DNA of 9,563 bases from assembly GCA_005881995.1 (NCBI GenBank), contig VBHV01000571.1, forward strand, positions 1-9,563, given 5' to 3'. A model generated the notes under the pieces. It did not search any database. It was not told the DNA's origin and saw only the letters and a program-made list of their open reading frames with translations. Both the position numbers and the translations under genes were made by a program. This stretch comes from Chloroflexota bacterium (lineage in GTDB: Bacteria; Chloroflexota; Ktedonobacteria; Ktedonobacterales; Ktedonobacteraceae). Positions within the stretch are counted from its first letter, which is position 1, and each line of letters begins with the position of its first letter. Shown one piece after another: positions 1-6,727 of this stretch.

Positions 1-1027
1 GTCGTGGATCATTGCCGATGCCACTACCTTCGATGGCATGAGTACGCCTGTGCGCATCCGCGTGGATAGCACGCGCCTGCGTGGTTCCACCCACTATACC
101 GGAACCATTATCGTCAAGTCCGATGACAGCGAGCGCGAAATACCCGTTATGGTAGAACTGGATGTGCTGGGCTACATTACATCCACCACATCGACCATAA
201 CATCCAGGCCCGGTCAGACAGGCACATCGCGCCCTGGCATGCCATCTTCGCAATCTGCAGCTGCTCTAGACGATGATGAGGATGACCTGGCCATAGCCTC
301 GACGAGTGGCATGCAGATGGCTGGCCAGAACTTGCTGAATTCGCCATACACGAATGCTCGCTACGACGAGTTCAAGGCAAAATATGGTGCGCCCGGCAGC
401 GGCGGCTGGGAAATGCTGAAAGCCTCGCCCCGACAACGCGTCTGGATGAGGCATGGCATCACCTTCGCAGCCTCGTTCATGGCAGGTGCATTCTCCTACC
501 TCCTGCTGGCGCATATCCCGCCCCTGGCAAAGATCTCCGTGCTTGCCCCTCCCTGGTTTACCGTTGTCTTACTGGGCATGCTGATCTTCGCCACATTGGG
601 CGCCGTCATCGTGAACTGGGGTAGTTCATGGACGAATCGAGACCTTCTCAATCGCGTCTGCACAGGCCTGGTAACCTCGCTGGTCTTCCTGGGTCTGGGC
701 GAGATCATCTGGCAGAATCTTTCGCTTGCTCACCCGCCGCTGCAACTGTTCGTCATGTTGCTGTTAACGGCTGCGGGAGCCACTGCCGGGACCGCTCCCG
801 CCGTGAGCGATCAGATTATCAAGAGCAGCATCTGGCTCATGACTCGTATGGCCTGGGTTATGTACGCGCTGGCGGTAGTCGTCGGCGGAAGCCTGGGATT
901 CGCCCTTACCAGCGGTTTCTCCTACGGCTGTTTCGCGCCTTTCGGAGCCGCCCTCGGTATTGGTATCGGCGTGGCGTTGGTGCTGCGTATACGGCGCCTG
1001 ATACAACAAAAGCTGCCCTCTCCGTGA
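1..1027 (+). CDS. Multi-pass membrane protein with beta-rich N-terminal region, 5' end outside window
   Basis: The frame is open from base 2 with no stop, and residues before the first visible ATG (base 38) read on smoothly into a beta-strand-rich segment, so the true start is probably upstream and the gene is partial. Counting from that ATG, residues 1-43 look like the end of an immunoglobulin-like or BACON-like beta domain (alternating hydrophobics, a 'G-x-I-I-V-x-S' strand). Residues 48-90 are a low-complexity Ser/Thr/Pro linker ending in an acidic DDDEDD run. From about 139 to 316 there are roughly six hydrophobic segments (139-160, 172-193, 208-227, 235-252, 271-291, 297-316), then a basic tail with RIRR. 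I do not recognise a family for the membrane part. The protein probably sits in the cytoplasmic membrane with the beta domain on one side. Its stop is 8 bp before the miaA ATG, suggesting co-transcription. Function unknown. Confidence 0.75.
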   Translation, partial: SWIIADATTFDGMSTPVRIRVDSTRLRGSTHYTGTIIVKSDDSEREIPVMVELDVLGYITSTTSTITSRPGQTGTSRPGMPSSQSAAALDDDEDDLAIASTSGMQMAGQNLLNSPYTNARYDEFKAKYGAPGSGGWEMLKASPRQRVWMRHGITFAASFMAGAFSYLLLAHIPPLAKISVLAPPWFTVVLLGMLIFATLGAVIVNWGSSWTNRDLLNRVCTGLVTSLVFLGLGEIIWQNLSLAHPPLQLFVMLLLTAAGATAGTAPAVSDQIIKSSIWLMTRMAWVMYALAVVVGGSLGFALTSGFSYGCFAPFGAALGIGIGVALVLRIRRLIQQKLPSP

Positions 1028-1035
1028 TACAGAGC

Positions 1036-1959
1036 ATGAACACCGTGAGCAAGCATCTTCCCCCCTTGATCGTCGTACTTGGGCCAACTGCATCTGGCAA
1101 GAGCAATCTCGGTATCGCGCTTGCGCAGCGTTTTCACGGCGAGATCGTGTCCGCCGATTCGCGCCAGGTCTATCGCGGCCTGGACATCGGCACGGCCAAA
1201 GTCACCCCCGAAGAACAGGCGCTCGTGCCGCACCATTTGCTGGATATCGCCGACCCGGCCGAAATCTATACCGTTTCGCGCTTCCAGCAGCAGGCCATCG
1301 CCGCCATCAATGACATCCTCGCGCGGGAGTACCTGCCCTTGCTGGTCGGCGGCTCGCCGCACTATATTCAAGCCGTCGTAGATCACTTGAACATCCCGCA
1401 CATCCCCCCCCAGCCAGAACTGCGAGCGCAGCTTGAGCAGCGTCCTCTCTCCGAACTCCTCGCGCAGTTGGAAACCTTAGACCCACGGAGCGCGGCCAGC
1501 ATTGATCGCAGCAATCCGCGCCGCGTGATACGCGCCCTCGAGGTCTGCCTGCTCTCCGGCAAACCTTTCTCAGACCAGCGCGGTATCGCCGATCCACTCT
1601 ATCGTGTGTTCCTGCTCGGCATCAACTGGCCCCGCCAAGTGCTCTACAGCCGTATCGATGCGCGTGTCGATGAACGCATGCAGCAGGGTATGGTACAGGA
1701 AGTGCGCGACCTGCTCGCGCAGGGCATCACTCATGAACGCCTGGACAGCCTGGGCCTGGAATACCGCTACATCAGCCGCCTGCTGCGCGGCGAGTTCGCC
1801 AGCGAAGCCGAGATGGTCGAACGCTTGAAATACGCCATCCACGACTTCACACGCAGGCAACTCACCTGGTTCCGCAAAGACCCCCGCATCACCTGGTTAG
1901 AAGGAATAGATATCGAACGCGCTGAAAAGGACGTGCGTACGTTTTTAGCGGGTACATAA
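1036..1959 (+). CDS. miaA: tRNA dimethylallyltransferase MiaA
   Basis: Transfers the dimethylallyl group from dimethylallyl diphosphate to N6 of A37 in tRNAs that read codons starting with U; a cytoplasmic tRNA-modification enzyme. The 307-residue product is the usual size for MiaA. Visible motifs are the P-loop GPTASGKS (16-23), the D-S-R-Q-V-Y-R-x-L-D-I-G-T-A-K block (41-55), H-H-L-L-D (66-70), the RRVIRALEV helix (163-171), and the C-terminal TRRQLTWFRKDPRITWL. Two family signatures are altered: the usual GGTGLY reads GGSPHY (106-111), and the usual GYKE-type segment reads GLEYRY. The frame is open upstream to base 628, but the homology starts just before the P-loop, so the ATG at 1036 is preferred. 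A GTG at 1024 is also possible and would overlap the previous stop as GTGA. Neither start has a strong Shine-Dalgarno, consistent with coupling to the upstream gene. Confidence 0.95.
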   Translation: MNTVSKHLPPLIVVLGPTASGKSNLGIALAQRFHGEIVSADSRQVYRGLDIGTAKVTPEEQALVPHHLLDIADPAEIYTVSRFQQQAIAAINDILAREYLPLLVGGSPHYIQAVVDHLNIPHIPPQPELRAQLEQRPLSELLAQLETLDPRSAASIDRSNPRRVIRALEVCLLSGKPFSDQRGIADPLYRVFLLGINWPRQVLYSRIDARVDERMQQGMVQEVRDLLAQGITHERLDSLGLEYRYISRLLRGEFASEAEMVERLKYAIHDFTRRQLTWFRKDPRITWLEGIDIERAEKDVRTFLAGT

Positions 1960-1975
1960 TAAAGGAACTTCTATT

Positions 1976-2089
1976 CTGTAGGGGCGGGGGCTGTGGTTGG
2001 GATGGGAGGGGACGCTTGCGTCGCCCGCCGTCGGGATCGCCGGAACCACCACAGGCAACGCAAGCGTCCCCTCCCATCGGCCCCTACAG
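1976..2089. repeat. 114-bp imperfect palindromic intergenic repeat
   Basis: Two long inverted arms fill most of the gap between miaA and the cupin gene. The inner arms 2001-2021 and 2058-2078 are a perfect 21-bp inverted match containing GGGACGCTTGCGT. The outer arms 1976-1985 and 2080-2089 (CTGTAGGGGC) are a perfect 10-bp match. The left arm has 15 extra bases between outer and inner parts where the right arm has one, and part of that insert (CTGTGGT, 1991-1997) can pair instead with ACCACAG at 2048-2054. There is no transposase and no T-tract after the stem, so it is more like a REP- or MITE-type element than a standard terminator. As RNA it would form a strong hairpin 16 nt after the miaA stop and could limit read-through or protect the 3' end (inference). 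Confidence 0.85.
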
Positions 2090-2127
2090 ATGTATCTTTA
2101 CCATTCACACAAAAGGAGTGAACAAAC

Positions 2128-2457
2128 ATGCAAATTATTCGCTGGCAAGACGCAACGCAGCCCCAGGAACAAGAACTGCGCAACCGCATGCAGCAGCAGG
2201 GACTCTCTCCCTACTCCTGGTCAAATGGCCCATATGACACCTACGCCGTGCACAGCCACAGCTATGAAAAAGTCCTCTATTGCGTGCGCGGCTCCATTCG
2301 TTTCGTCCTCCCCGATCAACCAGAAAGCGAGCGCAATATCGACCTCGCCCCCGGCGATTGCATGATCCTGCCCCCGGACGTGCGACACAGCGCCGAAGTC
2401 GGTCCCCACGGAGTCACCTGCCTGGAAGCCACCAGAGCGGGGTCGCGCTTCGTATAG
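2128..2457 (+). CDS. Small single-domain cupin protein
   Basis: A 109-residue protein consisting of little more than one cupin beta-barrel. Motif 1 is H42-S-H44-S-Y-E47-K48 followed by G55; motif 2 is G76-x5-P82-P-D-x2-H87. Three histidines (42, 44, 87) that normally bind a metal are present, but the position usually held by the metal-binding Glu (HxH-x3-E) is Lys48, with Glu one residue earlier. Such proteins bind metals or small ligands, or act as isomerases or sensors; the substrate cannot be told here. The start is well supported by AAAGGAG at 2112-2118, 9 bases before ATG. The last codons (from 2443: S-R-F-V-stop) lie inside the first copy of a tandem repeat, so the C-terminus may have been shaped by the repeat. 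The palindromic repeat upstream separates it from miaA; no clear promoter was seen. Confidence 0.85.
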   Translation: MQIIRWQDATQPQEQELRNRMQQQGLSPYSWSNGPYDTYAVHSHSYEKVLYCVRGSIRFVLPDQPESERNIDLAPGDCMILPPDVRHSAEVGPHGVTCLEATRAGSRFV

Positions 2458-2614
2458 GGTACGGGCCGGGCTTGCCCCCGCCCTGGTAGTGTCGCCATAA
2501 GTGTGGGTACGGGCGTGAGTTTGCCCCCGCCCTGGTAGTCATCGCCCTTCGTATAGGGTACGGGCCGGGCTTGCCCCCGCCCTGGTCATGCACGAGTCCC
2601 CGCCCTGATCGTCG
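2443..2614. repeat. Tandem repeat of ~50-bp units (three copies plus a degenerate fourth)
   Basis: Units start at 2443, 2492 and 2542, each beginning TCGC and carrying GGGTACGGGC (at 2457, 2505, 2556) followed by TTGCCCCCGCCCTGGT. Bases 2448-2487 and 2547-2586 are an exact 40-bp direct repeat, extending to 45 bp with one mismatch (2443-2487 versus 2542-2586). The middle copy has several differences in its left half. A decayed fourth copy is recognisable as GTCCCCGCCCTGATCGTCG (2596-2614). The first copy overlaps the end of the cupin gene and includes its TAG stop. The core GGGCTTGCCC is itself partly palindromic. The copies abut without unique spacers, so this is not a CRISPR array. It occupies most of the 228-bp gap before the SDR gene. 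Confidence 0.88.
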
Positions 2615-2630
2615 TAATCGTCCCCTCGTG

Positions 2631-2639
2631 TGATATACT
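2631..2639 (+). promoter_or_regulatory. Extended -10 promoter for the SDR-guaA operon
   Basis: TGATATACT matches the extended -10 form TGN-TATAAT at all but one position. There is no recognisable -35 hexamer about 17 bases upstream, as is common for extended -10 promoters. Transcription would begin near 2646, giving a leader of about 40 nt before the strong Shine-Dalgarno AAGGAGG (2672-2678). It lies just downstream of the tandem repeat. Predicted by eye only. Confidence 0.5.
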
Positions 2640-2685
2640 CTCTCAGAGGTAAAGCCAACTGTATTTATTGTAAGGAGGATGTCAC

Positions 2686-3447
2686 ATGGGACGACTTGAA
2701 GGGCGCGTCGCCTTCGTTACCGGGGCGGGACGCGGCATCGGAGCAGCAACCGCGCTGCGCATGGGAGAAGAGGGCGCGCGCGTTGCCCTCGCTGATCTCG
2801 ATACCGAAGGATGCCAGCAAGTGGCTGCCGAATTGAGCAAAATTGGCTCAGAGGGCCTGGTCTTATCCTGTAATGTCGCCGATAGCGCGCTGGTGCAGGA
2901 CGCCGTCGACAAAACGGCCGACCACTTCGGACGCCTGGACATCCTCGTCAATAACGCGGGCGTGCTGCGCGATAACCTGCTCTTCAAAATGTCCGAGGAC
3001 GATTGGGATACCGTCATGAATGTGCACCTCAAAGGCGCGTTTCTCTGTAGCCGGGCCGCGCAGAAATACATGGTTGAGCAGAAATACGGGCGCATCGTCT
3101 CGCTCTCCTCGACATCCGCGCTCGGCAATCGTGGTCAGGCCAACTATTCCTCCGCCAAAGCAGGTCTGCAAGGATTCACACGCTCACTCGCCATCGAACT
3201 GGGACAGTTTGGCATCACTGTCAATGCCGTCGCCCCCGGCTTCATCGATACCGAAATGACACGCTCGACAGCTCGCCGCCAGGGCCTGAACCCCGACGAC
3301 GTAATCGCCCAGGCCTCAAAAACCATTTCCGTGCGCCGCGTCGGACAGCCGCGTGATGTCGCCAATGTCATCTGCTTCCTCGCGTCTGAAGAAGCAGGCT
3401 TCGTCAGTGGCCAGATCATCTATGTCGCAGGCGGCCCACGCGGCTAA
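2686..3447 (+). CDS. Short-chain dehydrogenase/reductase, FabG-like
   Basis: A classical SDR of 253 residues that reduces or oxidises a carbonyl/hydroxyl using a nicotinamide cofactor; the closest familiar type is 3-oxoacyl-ACP reductase FabG. Visible features are the nucleotide-binding TGAGRGIG (12-19), NNAG (89-92), a catalytic set of about Ser141, Tyr154 and Lys158 (YSSAK), and the C-terminal SGQ-I-x-V-x-GG. Asp37 at the end of the second strand (VALAD) usually indicates NAD(H) preference, whereas fatty-acid-synthesis FabG uses NADPH. The residue before the final GG is Ala where Asp is common (VAGG for VDGG). No other fatty-acid gene is nearby, so the acyl-ACP role is not certain; another hydroxyacyl or sugar substrate is possible. 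The ATG is set by AAGGAGG (2672-2678) 7 bases upstream. guaA follows after 18 bp, so the two are probably co-transcribed. Confidence 0.9.
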   Translation: MGRLEGRVAFVTGAGRGIGAATALRMGEEGARVALADLDTEGCQQVAAELSKIGSEGLVLSCNVADSALVQDAVDKTADHFGRLDILVNNAGVLRDNLLFKMSEDDWDTVMNVHLKGAFLCSRAAQKYMVEQKYGRIVSLSSTSALGNRGQANYSSAKAGLQGFTRSLAIELGQFGITVNAVAPGFIDTEMTRSTARRQGLNPDDVIAQASKTISVRRVGQPRDVANVICFLASEEAGFVSGQIIYVAGGPRG

Positions 3448-3465
3448 CATCTATAGAGGAAATGC

Positions 3466-5118
3466 ATGCAAACCCAGGAGCGCCGGCAAGCCATTATCGT
3501 GCTTGACTTCGGATCACAATACAGCCGTCTCATCACGCGCCGGGTGCGCGAATTGCACGTGTACAGCGAACTGGTACCCGCGACAACCACGCTTGCGCAA
3601 CTGCAAGAGCAGCCGCATCTTGATATTCGCGGCTTCATCCTCTCCGGTGGCCCGGCCAGCGTCTACGATGAGCAGGCCCCTCTATGCGATCCTGCCATTC
3701 TCACGAGCGGCCTGCCCGTCCTGGGTATTTGCTATGGTATGCAGCTTCTCGCCCACCAGTTGGGCGGACATGTCGCCCCCGCCAGTGGTCGCCGTGAATA
3801 CGGTCCCGCCACTCTGGAAACACTGGCCCAGGCAGCCCTGGATGAGCAGCTTTTCCGCATTTTTGAGGGCATTGGCGCTACGCCCGCTCAAACCAATCCC
3901 CTCGATCAGCCGCATACACACAACCCTTTGCGCATACCCGTCTGGATGAGTCACGGCGACAGCGTTGATCGACTACCTCCAGGCTTTTCTGTGCTGGCAT
4001 GCACCGAAAGCAATCCAGTTACCGCCATCGCCAATGCCCAGGGTATGGTCGGCTTGCAGTTTCATCCAGAAGTGAGCCATACACCGCAGGGCAAGGACAT
4101 ATTACGCAACTTCCTCTACCGCATCTGCCTCTGCAATCCCACCTGGACGACCGCTTCAGTTATTGATGAAGCCGTTGAGCGCATTCGCCAGCGCGTAGGT
4201 AGTAAAGAGCGCGTCATCTGCGGGCTTTCGGGCGGCGTCGATTCCGCCGTCGCGGCCCTGCTGGTGCATCGCGCCGTTGGCGATCAACTCACCTGCGTCT
4301 TTGTTGATACCGGTTGCATGCGCGCCGGTGAACGCGAGCAGGTCGTCGATACCTTCGCCCGCCACCTGCACATTCCACTGGCCGTCGTCGATGCGCGCCA
4401 GCGTTTCCTGTCAAAACTCGCGGGTGTGAGCGATCCCGAACAGAAACGTAAGATCATCGGCGCAGAGTTCATTCGCGTCTTCGAGGAGGAGGCTTCACGG
4501 CTGGAGGAACAGGGTGGCCCCATCACCTTCCTGGCGCAGGGAACGCTCTATCCCGACGTGATCGAGAGTACCAGTCACGATACCGCCGCCACTGCCACGC
4601 GCATAAAGACGCATCACAATGTCGGCGGCCTGCCCGAAGACATGAATTTACAACTGGTTGAACCGCTGCGCATGCTCTTCAAAGACGAAGTGCGCGAGAT
4701 CGGCCTGGCGCTTGGCCTCCCCGAAGAGTGGGTCTGGCGGCATCCCTTCCCCGGCCCTGGCCTCGCTATCCGCATTATCGGCCCGGTAGACGAACAAAAA
4801 CTGGAGACCCTGCGCGCCGCCGATGACATCGTCATTGAAGAGATTCGCCGCGCGGGCATCTACCGCGAGCTGGGCCAGGCCTTCGCCGTCCTCACCCCCT
4901 TACAGAGCGTCGGCGTCATGGGCGACTTGCGCACCTATTCCAACGTCGTCGCCGTGCGCGCCGTCACCACCGGCGACTTCATGACCGCCGACTGGGCGCG
5001 CCTCTCACCCGAGCTCCTCGCCCGCATATCTCACCGCATCGTCAACGAAGTCCCAGGCGTCAACCGCGTGGTGTATGACATTACCTCCAAGCCTCCTGCC
5101 ACCATCGAGTGGGAATGA
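3466..5118 (+). CDS. guaA: GMP synthase (glutamine-hydrolysing) GuaA
   Basis: Converts XMP to GMP using ATP and the amide nitrogen of glutamine, the last step of de novo guanine nucleotide synthesis, in the cytoplasm. The order is the usual one. An N-terminal class I glutamine amidotransferase (about 8-220) has nucleophile Cys89 in GICYGMQ and His200/Glu202 in QFHPEVSH. An ATP pyrophosphatase domain follows with the P-loop SGGVDS (255-260). The C-terminal dimerisation domain has [11 protein letters not shown] (426 on) and ends in KPPATIEWE. At 550 residues it is longer than E. coli GuaA (525); part of the excess is a stretch of roughly 16-20 residues rich in Pro, Asn and His (about 137-156), before VWMSHGD in the amidotransferase domain. 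The ATG follows GAGGA at 3456-3460. It closes the + strand group and ends 8 bp from the convergent sulfatase stop; no terminator hairpin was seen between them. Confidence 0.97.
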   Translation: MQTQERRQAIIVLDFGSQYSRLITRRVRELHVYSELVPATTTLAQLQEQPHLDIRGFILSGGPASVYDEQAPLCDPAILTSGLPVLGICYGMQLLAHQLGGHVAPASGRREYGPATLETLAQAALDEQLFRIFEGIGATPAQTNPLDQPHTHNPLRIPVWMSHGDSVDRLPPGFSVLACTESNPVTAIANAQGMVGLQFHPEVSHTPQGKDILRNFLYRICLCNPTWTTASVIDEAVERIRQRVGSKERVICGLSGGVDSAVAALLVHRAVGDQLTCVFVDTGCMRAGEREQVVDTFARHLHIPLAVVDARQRFLSKLAGVSDPEQKRKIIGAEFIRVFEEEASRLEEQGGPITFLAQGTLYPDVIESTSHDTAATATRIKTHHNVGGLPEDMNLQLVEPLRMLFKDEVREIGLALGLPEEWVWRHPFPGPGLAIRIIGPVDEQKLETLRAADDIVIEEIRRAGIYRELGQAFAVLTPLQSVGVMGDLRTYSNVVAVRAVTTGDFMTADWARLSPELLARISHRIVNEVPGVNRVVYDITSKPPATIEWE

Positions 5119-5126
5119 GGGAACAA

Positions 5127-6408
5127 TTAAACAAAGCGGGTTGGATAAGACGCCGACATTTGATCTGGATCATTCAGCTCGGCCCCAGGCGGAGCTGGAA
5201 CCGGTCCGCGCAGCAAGGGATCATTCGTTTTGTACATCCAGTCGTCCAGCAGTGTGCGCATCTCTTCCAGCACAACAGCGACCGATAAATCATTTGCCAG
5301 ATTACACGCCTCATTGGGGTCAAAGATCAGATCGTACAATTGCTCCAGGGGCCTTGAGCGTTCTTTCCAACCATGCGCCATCAGCACATCCTTGCTTGGG
5401 CTATCATCACAATTGGGCAGCACCGGACCCAGGTGGTGATCAAAGCGACGAATATACTTCCAGCGCTGCGTGCGCACTGCACGCATCGGTTCGTACGCGG
5501 CATGGTAGGTCACCTCCGCGAAAATAGCATCATGAATCTGCTCGACCTCACCTCGCATCAAGGGCATCATCGACGTTCCTTGCAACCAGCGTGGGGAATC
5601 GATCTCAAGCAGATCGCAAAGAGTCGGAAAGATATCGATGTGCGAAATGAGCGCATCCAGTACCCTCCCACCTGTAAAGCCTCCCGGTCCGCATAGGATC
5701 AGCATCACCCCTATGCCATGATCGGTCAGATACCCCTTCATACGTGGAAAAGCCACGCCGTGATCCGTCGTACAGATAACCAGGGTATTCTCGGCCAGCC
5801 CGCTGTCATCCAGGGCATCCAGCACCTCTCCCATACCCCGGTCCAAAGCAGCGGCGCTTGCTTTAAAAGCTGCCATGTCACGCCGTGTCTCGGGGGTATC
5901 GGGCAAAGGAGCGGGGGGCCTGGAATATTTGACATCTCCAGGAGTGCCCGGCTTCATAAATTCCCGGTGCGTCTCAAAAAAACCGACCGACAGAAAAAAG
6001 GGTTGAGTAAGTCCCTTGGTCAGCATATCAATTGCGGCAGGGGCTACAACGTTTGAATTGAATCCCTCGATCTTCGAGACGTAATCATAGCCGATAGCAT
6101 TTCTATCTTTTGAAAGATGCTCTTCTCCAATCAGGGCCGAATGATAGCCCTCTTTGCGAAGCGTGTGAAGGAGAGAAACCGCGGTGCGCCAGGCCAAGCA
6201 TGCCACTACAATGAGCATATTGGCCGGTAAGCAGGCTCGCCCGGCTTGGCGAACACGTGGGCGCTGCACAGAAAGCTTTACGAAACAACACGCCTTGTTC
6301 AGCCAGGCGTTGAATATTGAGCGTTGGAACGGCGTACCCATATGGCTGAACGTAGCGGCCAGTATCGTGAGAATGAAGATAGAGAATGTTCGGACGAAAC
6401 GGATGCAT
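5127..6408 (-). pseudogene. Frameshifted sulfatase (type I, formylglycine-dependent)
   Basis: Type I sulfatases hydrolyse sulfate esters using a Cys converted to formylglycine. The gene starts at the ATG at 6408-6406 with AAGGAG (6420-6415) 6 bases upstream. The first frame encodes about 79 sulfatase residues: NILYLHSHDTGRYVQPYG (7-24), a metal-site region; C52-S-P-S-R, the formylglycine motif; and GMLGLAHRGFS. After base ~6172 the homology continues in another frame, beginning LHTLRKEGYHSALIGEEH and running to the stop at 5127 with no further break. That second part includes PFFLSVGFFETHRE, the metal-binding TTDHG, and LYDLIFDPNEACNLA. The two parts together give about 426 residues, close to full length. 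Around the join the usual text between GF and HTLR seems several residues short, so a small out-of-frame deletion fits as well as a single-base error. Without correction, translation of the first frame ends at 6103 after 101 codons. No signal peptide is visible, so the product would be cytoplasmic. Confidence 0.82.
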
Positions 6409-6450
6409 TAATCGCTCCTTCGTAGCATATGTGGGAAAAAATTTACGTTT

Positions 6451-6479
6451 ATTCTAACAACTTCTTTGTATATCGGCAA
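6451..6479 (-). promoter_or_regulatory. Candidate sigma-70-type promoter for the sulfatase gene
   Basis: Reading the minus strand, TTGCCG (6479-6474) and TAGAAT (6456-6451) are separated by 17 bases, with 4/6 and 5/6 matches to the -35 and -10 consensus. Transcription would start near 6444, about 36 nt before the sulfatase ATG. Found by eye; strength unknown. Confidence 0.45.
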
Positions 6480-6602
6480 CCCCACTCGGGGTTCTACCAC
6501 AAATTGGAGGTGAGCATCTTCGTACAGGGTAGGGACATTCCTTCCTGCCAGGGCGACCAACGTTGCAACCAGGCTATAAAGCGTTGGAATGACGTAAATA
6601 AC

Positions 6603-6631
6603 TTGAAAGCATGAAAAAAATATGCTATTGT
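6603..6631 (+). promoter_or_regulatory. Candidate promoter for the sulfotransferase gene
   Basis: TTGAAA (6603-6608) and TATTGT (6626-6631) are 17 bases apart, and TG at 6623-6624 extends the -10 element. Transcription would start near 6638, giving a leader of about 90 nt before the GTG start at 6728. No terminator-like or riboswitch-like structure was recognised in the leader. Confidence 0.5.
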
Positions 6632-6727
6632 CTACTCAAGGCTAGGATTGTACCCGAGACTCTCATCCCGCCCGCTGTCGCCTGTCAGTCTGGCAAATCT
6701 TAATACATACCCATCGAGGAGGGTAAA

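Larger units (their letters stand above)
6409..6727. other. Divergent intergenic region between sulfatase and sulfotransferase genes
   Basis: 319 bases without a supportable gene. It is more AT-rich than the flanking genes near both ends and contains one candidate promoter for each direction. The middle has an imperfect inverted repeat: CATTCC (6536-6541) and CCAACG (6557-6562) on the left match the contiguous CGTTGGAATG (6582-6591) on the right. This could be an operator or a decayed repeat. A 61-codon open frame here (6429-6614) lacks a convincing start signal and resembles no family I know. Confidence 0.5.

Noticed and set aside
628..1035. N-terminal extension of miaA giving a 443-residue protein
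   Set aside because: The extra 136 residues are Arg/Ser/Gly-rich out-of-frame translation of the membrane protein gene; MiaA homology starts just after the ATG at 1036.
1976..2089. Insertion sequence or intrinsic terminator
   Set aside because: There is no transposase or clear target-site duplication, and no run of T follows the stem, so it is described only as a palindromic repeat.
2443..2614. CRISPR array
   Set aside because: Copies are about 50 bp and contiguous without unique spacers, and no cas gene is present.
5075..5527. 150-residue open frame on the + strand crossing the guaA end
   Set aside because: Overlaps the end of guaA and runs antisense to the sulfatase; no family resemblance and no ribosome site.
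6181..6341. N-terminus MGTPFQRSIF... as the true start of a 404-residue sulfatase
   Set aside because: These residues are the wrong-frame reading of the DNA that encodes the formylglycine motif in the first frame, so this is not a natural start.
6536..6591. Structured RNA in the divergent intergenic region
   Set aside because: The inverted repeat has short, interrupted arms, matches no RNA family I know, and is noted only as a possible operator.
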